DNA of 64,000 nucleotides, taken from positions 62,001 to 126,000 of the forward strand of contig DWWD01000046.1 in the NCBI GenBank assembly GCA_019119895.1, written 5' to 3'. The translations under genes were made by a program, and so were the position numbers. This DNA is from Candidatus Anaerostipes avistercoris (lineage in GTDB: Bacteria; Bacillota; Clostridia; Lachnospirales; Lachnospiraceae). Below the pieces are notes generated by a model. That model was not told the DNA's origin, did no database searches, and saw nothing but the letters and a program-made list of their open reading frames with translations. Of this stretch, positions 56,033 to 64,000 are shown in pieces. Within the stretch, counting starts at the first letter, position 1. Every line of letters begins with the position of its first letter.

Positions 56033-56965
56033 ATGGTGAACTACTACCGTACAATGGATCATCAGATGAATGAGATCAGTGAAGTAATTGAAGGTTCATG
56101 GATCTCGCTGATTCATCCCACGGCAGCAGAACTGGCTCAGGTTTCCAGAGATTATAAGATTGATCTGGATCATCTGAAAGCTCCTCTGGATGAAGAAGAA
56201 CGATCACGTATCGAGGTGGAAGACGATTACACGCTGATCATTGTGGATATCCCTGTGACGGAAGAACGGAAAGAGAAAGAATACTTTCTGACGATTCCAT
56301 GCGGCATTATTCTTACCAATGAAGTGATCATTACCGTGTGCCTGATGGAGACGCCGGTGCTTACAGATTTCAGAGACGGGAGAGTGAGGAACTTCTGGAC
56401 TTTTAAGAGAACAAGATTTATTCTTCAGATTCTGTACCGCAATGCTTCTCTGTACCTGCAGTATCTGCGTACCATAGATAAGAAAAGCGACGAGGTAGAA
56501 AAGCAGCTGCATATTTCCACAAAGAACCAGGAGCTGATCGAACTCCTGGAACTGGAGAAGAGTTTGGTGTATTTTTCTACATCCCTGAGAGGAAACGAAC
56601 TTGTATTGGAAAAACTATTGAAGATCGAGAAAATCAAGCAGTATCCGGAAGATGAGGAATTGCTGGACGATGTTATCATCGAGAATAAGCAGGCGATCGA
56701 GATGGCGGATATATACAGCAATATTTTGAGCGGCACAATGGATGCCTATGCGTCTGTTATTTCCAATAACCTGAACATTGTCATGAAAGTACTGGCAGTC
56801 ATTACGATCGTTATGTCGATTCCTACGATGATCGCCAGTTTCTGGGGAATGAATGTTCCGGTTCCTCTGGCGGATTCACCCTACGGTTTTGCGATTCTCG
56901 TCATTGCATCGCTGATCCTCACTGTGATCGGAGGCATTATACTGGGAAAGAAAAAGATGTTTTAG
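56033..56965 (+). CDS. corA: CorA-family magnesium/divalent cation channel
   Basis: This 310-residue protein has a large cytosolic domain and two C-terminal membrane helices. The channel signature is FWGMNVPVPL, where GMN matches the CorA selectivity motif. It mediates uptake of Mg2+ or related ions. AGAAAGGAGCAG precedes the ATG. A GC-rich hairpin at 55958-55986 without a U-tract separates it from the LysM gene. Confidence 0.93.
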   Translation: MVNYYRTMDHQMNEISEVIEGSWISLIHPTAAELAQVSRDYKIDLDHLKAPLDEEERSRIEVEDDYTLIIVDIPVTEERKEKEYFLTIPCGIILTNEVIITVCLMETPVLTDFRDGRVRNFWTFKRTRFILQILYRNASLYLQYLRTIDKKSDEVEKQLHISTKNQELIELLELEKSLVYFSTSLRGNELVLEKLLKIEKIKQYPEDEELLDDVIIENKQAIEMADIYSNILSGTMDAYASVISNNLNIVMKVLAVITIVMSIPTMIASFWGMNVPVPLADSPYGFAILVIASLILTVIGGIILGKKKMF

Positions 56966-56977
56966 GAAAGGGTTATT

Positions 56978-57865
56978 ATGTGGCTGAATAAATTAGAAGA
57001 AAAATTCGGAAGATATGCAATTTCCAATCTGCCGATGATCATTGTCGCAATGTATGCGGTTGGTTATATTCTACGGCTGATGATGCCGGGAGTCGCATCT
57101 TTGCTGACACTGAACCCATATCTGATCCTCCACGGTCAGGTATGGCGGCTGGTTACCTTTCTGCTGATGGGGCCTGACAGCAGTCTGATCTTTATTATTT
57201 TTGTCCTGCTGTTTTATTATTCCATAGCGTCATCACTGGAGCAGGTGTGGGGAAGCTTCCGTTTTAATATGTATTATTTTATCGGAGTACTGGGGACAAT
57301 TCTGGGAGCGTTTCTTACATATGCAGTTATGTATTATGCCTACGGCGGGCTTTCGGCTGTCTCAGTGAGCATGGATACATTTTACCTGAATATGACGCTG
57401 TTTCTGGCATATGCCATGATGTTTCCGGATATGCAGGTGTATTTTTATATGATTTTCCCGATCCGGGTCAAATGGCTGGCGGTACTGGACGGAATTTATC
57501 TCGGTTATATTTTTCTTTCATCAGGCTTTACACCTGCCGGGATTTCGGTTAAAGTATCTATAGTGGTTGCGCTGCTGAACTTCCTGTTGTTCTTCTTCTC
57601 CATGAAAAGAATAAGAAGCAGGGGAGCGGCATTTGCCCGAAGATCAGCAGGCAGGCGCCGGAAGAAAGAATTTACAGCAAAAACAAACACGGCTGCTGCG
57701 GCAAGAGGCGGCCGGAAGAAAAACGGAGCCCTGCATGAATGTGCGGTCTGCCACAGGACGGAACTGGATGATCCGACTCTGGAGTTCCGGTACTGTTCCA
57801 AGTGTGATGGGGATTATGAATATTGTCAGGATCATTTATTTACCCACAAGCACGTAAAGAAGTGA
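56978..57865 (+). CDS. Rhomboid-like membrane protein with C-terminal zinc ribbon
   Basis: This 295-residue membrane protein has a rhomboid-type layout: LHGQVWRLVTFLLMGP, six hydrophobic segments and FPIRVKWLAVLDGIYLGY. The catalytic GxSG Ser and the His of true rhomboid proteases are not seen (GGLSAVSVS lies in the corresponding area), so it is probably an inactive relative. A basic linker leads to a C-terminal zinc-ribbon-like region (CAVCHRTELDD, YCSKCDGDYEYCQDH). It follows corA by 12 bases. Confidence 0.8.
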   Translation: MWLNKLEEKFGRYAISNLPMIIVAMYAVGYILRLMMPGVASLLTLNPYLILHGQVWRLVTFLLMGPDSSLIFIIFVLLFYYSIASSLEQVWGSFRFNMYYFIGVLGTILGAFLTYAVMYYAYGGLSAVSVSMDTFYLNMTLFLAYAMMFPDMQVYFYMIFPIRVKWLAVLDGIYLGYIFLSSGFTPAGISVKVSIVVALLNFLLFFFSMKRIRSRGAAFARRSAGRRRKKEFTAKTNTAAAARGGRKKNGALHECAVCHRTELDDPTLEFRYCSKCDGDYEYCQDHLFTHKHVKK

Positions 57866-57906
57866 GTTGTAAATTAAAATATATATAGAGGTTAAAGGAG
57901 ACTATT

Positions 57907-59337
57907 ATGCTAACGAAAAAGACAAAGATTATTTGTACTATGGGACCTGCAACTGATGATGATGCTGTATTAAAGCAGCTGATGAAAGAGGGAATGGACA
58001 TTGCACGTCTGAATTTCTCTCATGGAGATCATGAAGAACAGCTTGGCAGAATCAACCGTATCAAAAAATTCAGAGAAGAACTCGATCTTCCGATTGCCAT
58101 TTTACTGGATACAAAAGGACCGGAAATCCGTACAGGAGTTTTAGCCGGCGGTGAAGATGTAGAATTAGAAGAAGGACAGAAATTTACACTGACCACAAGA
58201 GAAGTAGAAGGGACCAACGAAATCGTAAGCGTTACATACGCTGAACTTCCGGAAGATGTTGGAGTTGGAAATACGATCCTGATCGATGACGGATTAATGG
58301 AACTCCGCGTGGATGAGATCAAAGATGGCACAGACGTCGTATGTACTGTGATCAACGGCGGAATGCTGGGAAGCCGCAAGGGTATCAATGTACCGAATGT
58401 AAAAGTGAATCTTCCATCCATTACAGAAAAGGACAAGGCTGATATTGAATTCGGTCTGGAAAATGGAATCGATTTTATCGCAGCTTCTTTCATCCGTAAC
58501 GCAGACGCTGTAAAAGAAATCAAAGCAATCATTGACGCTCATGGAATGGATGTCGGAGTCATTTCCAAGATTGAAAATATCGAAGGTGTTGAAAACATTG
58601 ACGCGATCATCGATGCATCTGACGGAGTTATGATCGCAAGAGGAGACCTTGGTGTGGAAATTCCTGCAGAAGAAGTACCGTTCCTGCAGAAAGCGATCAT
58701 CAAGAAATGCAACAATGCGTTCAAACCGGTTGTAACAGCGACACAGATGCTGGATTCCATGATCCGCAATCCTCGTCCGACCCGAGCAGAAGTTACAGAC
58801 GTGGCAAATGCGATTTATGACGGAACAGACGCGATCATGTTATCCGGAGAAACAGCAAAAGGTAAACATCCGGTGGAAGCAGTCCGCATGATGAACCAGA
58901 TCGCTATTTCCACAGAGCTGCATCTGGATACAAAAGTTAATTTCCGTTCTGTCTATGTTCACAGAGGAATTTCCGCAGCCGTTGCTTATGCGGCAGTTCA
59001 GACTGCGACAAATGTAAACGCAAAATGTATCCTTGCATCCAGTATGTCAGGATTTACAGCAAGAATCGTATCCAAGTTCAAACCGGACGCACAGATCATC
59101 GGACTTTCTCCGGATCCGGCAGTTGTCCGCAAGATGCAGTTATACTGGGGAGTACGTCCGTTCTTATCCCATAAAGCAGATACGACACAGGAAATTCTGG
59201 ATGAGGCAGCAGACATCGTATTGAATGCAGGCGTTGCTGACAAGGATGATGTTCTGGTACTCACAGGAGGCGGCGTTGCGGAACGACGCGGTGAAGGTGT
59301 TACAAATATGTTGAAAGTTATCAAAATTGGTGAATAA
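57907..59337 (+). CDS. pyk: Pyruvate kinase
   Basis: This glycolytic enzyme makes pyruvate and ATP from phosphoenolpyruvate and ADP. The 476-residue protein has TKIICTMGPATDDD at the start, the substrate motif LDTKGPEIRTG, catalytic Lys in ISKIENIEGV, the MIARGDLGVEIP loop and TATQMLDSMI, seen here as VTATQMLDSMIRNPRPTRAE. The extra C-terminal PEP-utiliser domain of Bacillus is absent. AAAGGAGACTATT precedes the ATG. Confidence 0.97.
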   Translation: MLTKKTKIICTMGPATDDDAVLKQLMKEGMDIARLNFSHGDHEEQLGRINRIKKFREELDLPIAILLDTKGPEIRTGVLAGGEDVELEEGQKFTLTTREVEGTNEIVSVTYAELPEDVGVGNTILIDDGLMELRVDEIKDGTDVVCTVINGGMLGSRKGINVPNVKVNLPSITEKDKADIEFGLENGIDFIAASFIRNADAVKEIKAIIDAHGMDVGVISKIENIEGVENIDAIIDASDGVMIARGDLGVEIPAEEVPFLQKAIIKKCNNAFKPVVTATQMLDSMIRNPRPTRAEVTDVANAIYDGTDAIMLSGETAKGKHPVEAVRMMNQIAISTELHLDTKVNFRSVYVHRGISAAVAYAAVQTATNVNAKCILASSMSGFTARIVSKFKPDAQIIGLSPDPAVVRKMQLYWGVRPFLSHKADTTQEILDEAADIVLNAGVADKDDVLVLTGGGVAERRGEGVTNMLKVIKIGE

Positions 59338-59354
59338 TCGACACAAATATATGT

Positions 59355-59388
59355 TAAAATGGGGATGTAGCAATACATCCTCATTTTA
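59355..59388 (+). terminator. Hairpin after pyk
   Basis: A 15-base stem with one mismatch (59355-59369 with 59374-59388) closed by a GCAA tetraloop. The T-run is provided mainly by the 3' arm (CATTTTA). Probable pyk terminator, or a processing site. Confidence 0.6.
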
Positions 59389-59410
59389 CTTTAAGCGTCA
59401 GGTGGAAGAA

Positions 59411-59728
59411 ATGGTAGTTTCAGAGAATGCATACATATCAGAAATACTGCAGAGGAAAAAGAATAAGATCATAGAAAGGATCAGGCGGCAGAAAAACATC
59501 CCTTTTCTTTACTGTGTTACCCTTCCTTTATGGAAATCTGCGGTATTGGAAATTTATGAATATAATGAACTGCTTTCGGATTTTTATCAGAATCAGGAAA
59601 TTGTGATTGTCGGTCTCGCGGCCGGAAAAGATGACGCTCTGGTGATAACGAAGAGGATTGTGAAGGATCTGGTCTGTGCAGATCAGATAACGGAAGCCGT
59701 ACATTATTTTTGTGGAGAAGAAGCATGA
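59411..59728 (+). CDS. Hypothetical protein
   Basis: This 105-residue protein has no recognisable domain. It has a basic helix (EILQRKKNKIIERIRRQKN) followed by short strand-like segments (IVIVGLAAGKDDALVITKRIVKDL). It overlaps the DUF2953 gene by 4 bases (ATGA), so it belongs to that small operon. The start at 59411 is supported by AGGTGGAAG. Confidence 0.7.
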   Translation: MVVSENAYISEILQRKKNKIIERIRRQKNIPFLYCVTLPLWKSAVLEIYEYNELLSDFYQNQEIVIVGLAAGKDDALVITKRIVKDLVCADQITEAVHYFCGEEA

Positions 59729-60672
59729 GCATTATTTTTTTTATTTTAAAAATTGCGGGTATTATCATTCTGATTCCTCTGGTAATCCTGGTCATTCTTC
59801 TGATTTGTCCGATCGCATACCGGCTGGAAGCAGAATTTGACGGAAAACCTCATGTGAAAACGAGAATCCGGTGGGCGTTTCCGCTGATCGGAATGAAGGC
59901 ATCCTACGAAGAGGAGCTGGATGTGGCGGTGAGAATTCTCGGGATTCCTGTTTTTCGGACAGATTCGGGAAAATGGTCTCTGCTGGGAGGGGACAGGAAA
60001 GATTCTGTGGTAAAGGAAGTCAGAAGCGAAGATCCGCTGCAGGAGCGAGAGCCGGTTTCCGATTCCCGGGAGCGCTTCCGCAGAGAACCGCAGGAGGAAG
60101 AAACTGAACGGGATGAGCCGGTAACAGATATTTTCGATCTCGCCTGGGATGAGGATGAGCCGGAGCAGGAGCGGGCAGAGAAAAACACACCGGGGGAGCA
60201 GGAAGAAAAAGGACGGAAAAAAATCGGCGAAAGGTTCGTAGATTTCTTTAAAAAGTGTTATAATAAAGGGAAAAATATTTTAAATAAGATAAAAAAACTG
60301 AAGGCGAAAGGGATATCGGTACTGGAACTGCTGGAAGATGAACAGCTGCAGGCCGCCTTTGCCAGAATCAAAGGCTATTTTCTGCGGGGAGCAGGTTATC
60401 TGATACCTCAGAAGATAGAAGGAGAGATTCTGTTTGGAATGGAAGATCCTGCGCAGACAGGGAAAATCCTTGGCTGGATCGCTATGGCAATGCCGCTGTA
60501 CGGCAATCGGCTGGATGTGACGCCGGATTTTACCAGACAGGTACTGGAAGGCAGAATTCTCATTGCCGGACGAATCCGGCGTTATAAAATACTGAAGCTT
60601 GCGTGGGATATTTACCGGGATAAAGATCTGATCCGGCAGAAGAACCGGGCAGTAAAGATAGTAGGAGGTTGA
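59725..60672 (+). CDS. DUF2953 membrane-anchored protein
   Basis: This 315-residue protein has one N-terminal membrane helix (FILKIAGIIILIPLVILVILLI) and a long acidic middle region rich in Glu. The conserved C-terminal part LFGMEDPAQTGKILGWIAMAMPLYG is typical of DUF2953. In Firmicutes it is usually next to ytfJ, as here, and is linked to sporulation. GGAGAAGAAG lies upstream. Confidence 0.85.
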   Translation: MSIIFFILKIAGIIILIPLVILVILLICPIAYRLEAEFDGKPHVKTRIRWAFPLIGMKASYEEELDVAVRILGIPVFRTDSGKWSLLGGDRKDSVVKEVRSEDPLQEREPVSDSRERFRREPQEEETERDEPVTDIFDLAWDEDEPEQERAEKNTPGEQEEKGRKKIGERFVDFFKKCYNKGKNILNKIKKLKAKGISVLELLEDEQLQAAFARIKGYFLRGAGYLIPQKIEGEILFGMEDPAQTGKILGWIAMAMPLYGNRLDVTPDFTRQVLEGRILIAGRIRRYKILKLAWDIYRDKDLIRQKNRAVKIVGG

Positions 60673-60676
60673 CGAT

Positions 60677-61054
60677 ATGGGAAAAGAAAATTTAAATGAG
60701 ACAGTAAATTCTCTGTTCCAGGGAATGGAAGGGTTTCTGACATCCAAGACAGTGGTCGGAGAGCCGATTTATATTAAAGATACGATCATACTCCCTCTGG
60801 TGGATGTATCTTTCGGAATGGGAGCAGGAGCTTTTGAGGGCGATAAGAAAAACCGGAGCGGCGGCGGTATCGGCGGAAAACTGACTCCGAGCGCGGTGCT
60901 GGTGATCCGTGACGGCCAGACCAAACTGGTCAATGTGAAGAATCAGGAGACAATCGTTAAGCTTCTCGATATGGTTCCGGATGTTATTGATAAATTCACA
61001 AAGAAAGAAGAGACGCTGGAAGATATTGTGGAAGATCTGGAAAAAGAAGAGTAA
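60677..61054 (+). CDS. ytfJ: GerW/YtfJ-family sporulation protein
   Basis: This 125-residue protein shows the family core FLTSKTVVGEPIYIKDTIILPLVDVSFGMG, in pieces, and SGGGIGGKLTPSAVLVI. GerW of Bacillus subtilis is required for L-alanine-triggered germination. It sits 4 bases after the DUF2953 gene. TAGGAGGTTGACG precedes the ATG. Confidence 0.92.
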   Translation: MGKENLNETVNSLFQGMEGFLTSKTVVGEPIYIKDTIILPLVDVSFGMGAGAFEGDKKNRSGGGIGGKLTPSAVLVIRDGQTKLVNVKNQETIVKLLDMVPDVIDKFTKKEETLEDIVEDLEKEE

Positions 61055-61139
61055 AAGGGGTCCCTCGAGGACTCTTTTTGCTCTTTTCTGCATATGCTGT
61101 ATCAGACGGTTAAAAAAATGTCAGCGGGCAGGTGGAAAT

Positions 61140-61277
61140 ATGAAAAGAGTCTGGGCAGTCGCTCTTTGGTTTTTTGGGATCGGATTGGTGACAGGATTAT
61201 GGATCAGTCATGATTTTACGCAGATCATTGTTTGCATTGTCTGCATGATCATGGGATACTGTCTGTTTTTTTACTGA
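61140..61277 (+). CDS. Small membrane protein in the ytfJ cluster
   Basis: This 45-residue protein consists of a basic start (MKRVWAV) and two hydrophobic stretches (WFFGIGLVTGLWI and IIVCIVCMIMGYCLFFY). CAGGTGGAAAT precedes the ATG. Function unknown. It is probably cotranscribed with the DUF2953 and ytfJ-type genes. Confidence 0.6.
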   Translation: MKRVWAVALWFFGIGLVTGLWISHDFTQIIVCIVCMIMGYCLFFY

Positions 61278-61352
61278 TATGGGTGTCTGTTTTCCGGAAG
61301 ATTCGGATGATGTTTTCCGGAAAACAGGATATTCGTCCTGCAGGAAATTTTG

Positions 61353-61388
61353 CATAAAAAAAGAGCCGGATACTTTATCCAACTCTTT
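61353..61388 (-). terminator. rpmB terminator
   Basis: On the minus strand AAAGAG and GGATA pair with TATCC and CTCTTT, with a 2-base internal mismatch, followed by TTTTTTT-like sequence. Confidence 0.75.
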
Positions 61389-61417
61389 GTGGTTTTATAT
61401 TAAACAAATCAAAGCGA

Positions 61418-61603
61418 TTAAGCGCGTTCAACCTTACCAGATCTTAAGCAAGAAGTACAAACGTACATTTTCTTTGCTCCGCCGTTAACTTTAACCTTTA
61501 CGGATTTAATATTTGATTTCCACATTTTGTTTGATCTTCTATGTGAGTGACTGACTGCATTTCCAAAATGAGCGCCTTTTCCGCAAACAGCACATTTTGC
61601 CAT
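61418..61603 (-). CDS. rpmB: Ribosomal protein bL28
   Basis: This 61-residue large-subunit protein has the zinc-binding form, with CAVCGK at the start and CTSCLRSGK near the end. The conserved SHRRSNKMW segment is present. The start at 61603 gives MAKCAVC with GGAGGTGCTAAC upstream. Transcribed alone and opposite to its neighbours. Confidence 0.97.
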   Translation of the reverse strand: MAKCAVCGKGAHFGNAVSHSHRRSNKMWKSNIKSVKVKVNGGAKKMYVCTSCLRSGKVERA

Positions 61604-61830
61604 GTTAGCACCTCCTTCTTCAAATCTTCTCCCAATTTCCATTCCGGGCTCGACAACTATTTCATTCTAACAGATAGTTTTCTAAAAATCAAGATAAAAA
61701 TTGTTTTTATTTTTGAGCCGGAAGAGAGATACTGACAGAGGATGGGACAGGCGCAGCAGACTTTAAGGGCTGGACGCACCTTGTGGGATAATGTATAATC
61801 ATCTTATATTCTTGGCTGGAGGTAATGATA

Positions 61831-62187
61831 ATGAAAGGTTCTATAATGACAAAAAATGGGGAAATCTCCATTGATAATCAGGTAATAGCGAAATGTGCAG
61901 GAATCTGTGCTCTTGGATGTTTCGGAATCGTCGGTATGGCGATGGTAAATGTAAAAGATGGAATTGTAAAGCTGCTGACGAGAGATAATATCCGCAAAGG
62001 AGTTTTTGTTTCAGTGAAAAATAATAAGATTACCATAGAATTTCACATCATTGTGTCCTATGGGGTGTCAATTTCCGCGGTTGTGAACAATTTGATGGAA
62101 TCTGTGAAATACCGGGTGCAGGAATTCACGGGACTGGAAGTTGAGAAGATTAATATATACGTGGAAAGCGTAAAAGATATAGGATAA
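61831..62187 (+). CDS. Asp23/Gls24-family (YloU-like) protein
   Basis: This 118-residue protein of the alkaline shock/Gls24 family has GEISIDNQVIAKCAGICAL and the KITIEFHIIVSYG segment. It is encoded directly before a FakA/YloV protein, the order seen in many Firmicutes (yloU-yloV-recG). TGGAGGT lies 7 bases before the ATG at 61831, favouring it over the ATG at 61825. Confidence 0.92.
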   Translation: MKGSIMTKNGEISIDNQVIAKCAGICALGCFGIVGMAMVNVKDGIVKLLTRDNIRKGVFVSVKNNKITIEFHIIVSYGVSISAVVNNLMESVKYRVQEFTGLEVEKINIYVESVKDIG

Positions 62188-62203
62188 AGATGGAGGAAAT
62201 AAT

Positions 62204-63841
62204 ATGATACAGATAGATGCGTCTCTGCTGCAGAAGATGCTGATCGGCGGCGCCGAGCGTCTTGAGGCACGGAAAGAATATATTAATGAATTGAATGTAT
62301 TTCCGGTTCCGGACGGGGACACGGGAACGAATATGACGATGACAGCTATGGCGGCGGCAAAAGAAGTTGCCGGCGCGGAACTTTCCATTAAGGAGATTAC
62401 CCGGGGGCTTTCCAGCGGTTCCCTTCGAGGCGCCAGGGGAAATTCAGGCGTCATTTTATCACAGCTGTTCCGCGGCTTTTACAAAGGAGTAAAGGACGAA
62501 GAAGTTCTCACGACCAAATCAGCTGCGGCAGGATTCAAATATGCGGCGGATACGGCGTACAAAGCAGTTATGAAACCAAAAGAAGGGACCATTCTGACGG
62601 TAGCGAAAGCAGCGGCTGAAGCGGCGGTGAGGACAGCGCGCCAGGAAAAGGATTTTGAGAATTTCGCAAAGATCGTCATGGAAGAAGCATGGGCAGTGCT
62701 TGAGCGGACACCGGAGATGCTGCCTGTTCTGAAAGAGGCGGGCGTTGTAGACTCCGGCGGACAGGGACTGATGGAATTTCTGCAGGGAGCTGTGGAAGTA
62801 ATGTCCGGCAAAGAAGTGCAGGTGAGCGGGATCAAAGATATGGCTCCGAAACCGGCGGAAAAACAGACAGGAGAGATACCTCAGGAAGAAATCAGATTTG
62901 GATACTGCACAGAATTTATTGTGATGCTGCGGGAGTCCTGGAATGAAGAGAAAGAACAGGAATTTAAGACCTGTCTTTCCGGTATCGGTGACTGTGTGGT
63001 CGTGGTGGGCGATGAGGATATTGTAAAAGTCCATGTGCACACCAATCATCCGGGGAAAGCCATTGAAAAAGGGCTTTCCTATGGGGAACTGACCAGCATG
63101 AAGATCGATAATATGCGGGAAGAACATCAGGAAAGACTCCATCTGTCGGGAGAAATCAAAGCGGCAGAGAAAGGACCGAGAAAACCTTATGGGTTTATTG
63201 CGGTTTCCATTGGTGACGGCATGAACCGGATTTTCCGGGATCTGGGCGTGGATTATCTGATTGAAGGAGGGCAGACAATGAATCCAAGTACAGAGGACAT
63301 GCTGAAAGCCATTGAGCAGGTCAATGCAGATACGGTTTTCATTCTGCCCAACAATAAAAATATCATTCTGGCAGCGACTCAGGCGCAGTCGCTGGTGGAG
63401 GACAAGAGAGTGGTCATCATTCCGACAAAGACAGTACCTCAGGGAATTTCCGCTTTCATCGGATTCGAACCGGAACAGGATGAAGAAACCAATGTGGAAA
63501 ATATGACAGAGATGATGGAAAATGTCCGGACAGGCGAGGTTACGTATGCGGTGAGAGATACGTCCGTGGGCGGAAAAGAAATCAGAGTCAATGATATCAT
63601 GGGAATCGACGACGATGGAATACAGGAAGTTGGTTCAAGTATTGAGAAGGTCGCCATGGATCTTCTGGACGGTATGATGGATGAAGAAAGCGAATTGATC
63701 AGCATTTATTATGGACAGGATATCAGAGAAGAGGACGCCGCCTGTATGGCGGAAAAAATAGAAGAGAAATATCCGGACTGTGATGTTCAGCTGGAATATG
63801 GAGGACAGCCGGTTTATTATTTCCTGCTGTCTGTGGAATAA
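62204..63841 (+). CDS. DAK/DegV-domain protein, YloV/FakA family
   Basis: This 545-residue protein has an N-terminal DhaL-type ATP-binding domain (FPVPDGDTGTNMTMTMAA-like start, SSGSLRGARGNSGVILSQL), a middle linker and a C-terminal DegV-like part (TVFILPNNKNIILAA). In staphylococci FakA phosphorylates exogenous fatty acids bound by FakB. A similar role is likely. TGGAGGAAATAAT precedes the ATG. Confidence 0.92.
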   Translation: MIQIDASLLQKMLIGGAERLEARKEYINELNVFPVPDGDTGTNMTMTAMAAAKEVAGAELSIKEITRGLSSGSLRGARGNSGVILSQLFRGFYKGVKDEEVLTTKSAAAGFKYAADTAYKAVMKPKEGTILTVAKAAAEAAVRTARQEKDFENFAKIVMEEAWAVLERTPEMLPVLKEAGVVDSGGQGLMEFLQGAVEVMSGKEVQVSGIKDMAPKPAEKQTGEIPQEEIRFGYCTEFIVMLRESWNEEKEQEFKTCLSGIGDCVVVVGDEDIVKVHVHTNHPGKAIEKGLSYGELTSMKIDNMREEHQERLHLSGEIKAAEKGPRKPYGFIAVSIGDGMNRIFRDLGVDYLIEGGQTMNPSTEDMLKAIEQVNADTVFILPNNKNIILAATQAQSLVEDKRVVIIPTKTVPQGISAFIGFEPEQDEETNVENMTEMMENVRTGEVTYAVRDTSVGGKEIRVNDIMGIDDDGIQEVGSSIEKVAMDLLDGMMDEESELISIYYGQDIREEDAACMAEKIEEKYPDCDVQLEYGGQPVYYFLLSVE

Positions 63842-63916
63842 GAGCTGAAGAGGGAGCGAAGGGCTTCCTCTTCCGGCAGTAAGCGGAATGCGCAGAGCGG
63901 GTCGGGAGCAGAATGT

Positions 63917-64000
63917 ATGGATGGAACAACGAGTTTGATAGAATTAAAAGGAATCGGTGAGAAGACGGCTGCGGCATTTGCAAGGCTTGGCGTGCGGAAT
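63917..64000 (+). CDS. recG: ATP-dependent DNA helicase RecG (3' partial)
   Basis: Only 28 codons are inside the window: MDGTTSLIELKGIGEKTAAA, then FARLGVRN. This is the start of the RecG wedge domain, and the yloU-yloV-recG gene order supports it. RecG remodels replication forks and Holliday junctions. Three close ATG codons (63913, 63917, 63921) exist; only 63917 is in the RecG frame. Confidence 0.85.
   Translation, partial: MDGTTSLIELKGIGEKTAAAFARLGVRN

Overview
The window looks like a chromosomal segment of a Gram-positive, spore-forming, anaerobic gut Firmicute, most likely a Lachnospiraceae member. The reasons are the sporulation genes (spoIIID, a SpoVB-like flippase, a ytfJ/gerW-type gene, a Csp-like subtilase), class III fructose-bisphosphatase, a very large 2-hydroxyacyl-CoA dehydratase activase-type protein, PTS sugar uptake and AGGAGG ribosome binding sites. 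I see no rRNA, tRNA, CRISPR array, prophage or intact insertion sequence. The assignment is an inference from gene content.

Layout. 1-5.2 kb: prmC (cut by the window edge), prfA, nadE and an FGGY sugar kinase, closed by a strong terminator. 5.2-13.3 kb: an L-ascorbate utilisation operon (PTS EIIA, EIIC and EIIB, then ulaE, a HAD phosphatase, ulaF, ulaG and an unknown beta-propeller-like protein) followed by a SorC-family regulator. The promoter region carries two candidate operators. The usual decarboxylase UlaD is absent. 13.3-19.5 kb: cold-shock protein, hotdog thioesterase, an unknown protein, then an iron-type alcohol dehydrogenase divergent from two CobW-type metal GTPases (one with a long His tract, one fused to a YcgQ-like domain), spoIIID, and a VTC-like protein. 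19.6-22.7 kb: rarA, a small membrane protein, a SEC-C protein and a Uma2-family protein with a string of hairpins behind it. 23-27.5 kb: MarR regulator plus a heterodimeric ABC exporter under a nested palindromic operator. 27.5-36.2 kb: a hairpin-rich intergenic island, Gfo/Idh oxidoreductase, cyclophilin lipoprotein, a MocR regulator that lacks the PLP lysine, clpX, fbp and a subtilase.

36.2-41.5 kb: SpoVB-like flippase, the iscS-iscU-mnmA sulfur operon behind a strong promoter with an Rrf2/IscR-like box, and a DUF368 polyprenyl-phosphate carrier. 41.5-48.6 kb: a second hairpin island, a two-component system, a degenerate Sir2-like protein, hisH-hisF, a Cys-rich redox protein, a PadR regulator and an MFS transporter. 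48.6-51.15 kb: a decaying beta-glucoside PTS/6-phospho-beta-glucosidase locus bounded by two terminators with identical 12-bp stems. 51.2-64 kb: the 1408-residue activase, a LysM protein, CorA, a pseudo-rhomboid with a zinc ribbon, pyruvate kinase, a DUF2953/YtfJ-like cluster, rpmB, a Gls24/Asp23 protein, a FakA/YloV protein and the start of recG.

The most unusual items are: (i) the ascorbate operon without UlaD but with an orphan beta-propeller; (ii) the CobW pair, including a CobW-YcgQ-like fusion, transcribed from a promoter whose -35 overlaps that of a divergent metal-dependent dehydrogenase; (iii) a MocR regulator with Arg at the PLP-lysine position; (iv) a terminator hairpin whose 3' arm is the spoIIID Shine-Dalgarno; (v) multi-hairpin intergenic islands and a short motif found directly behind two terminators; (vi) the eroding bgl locus.
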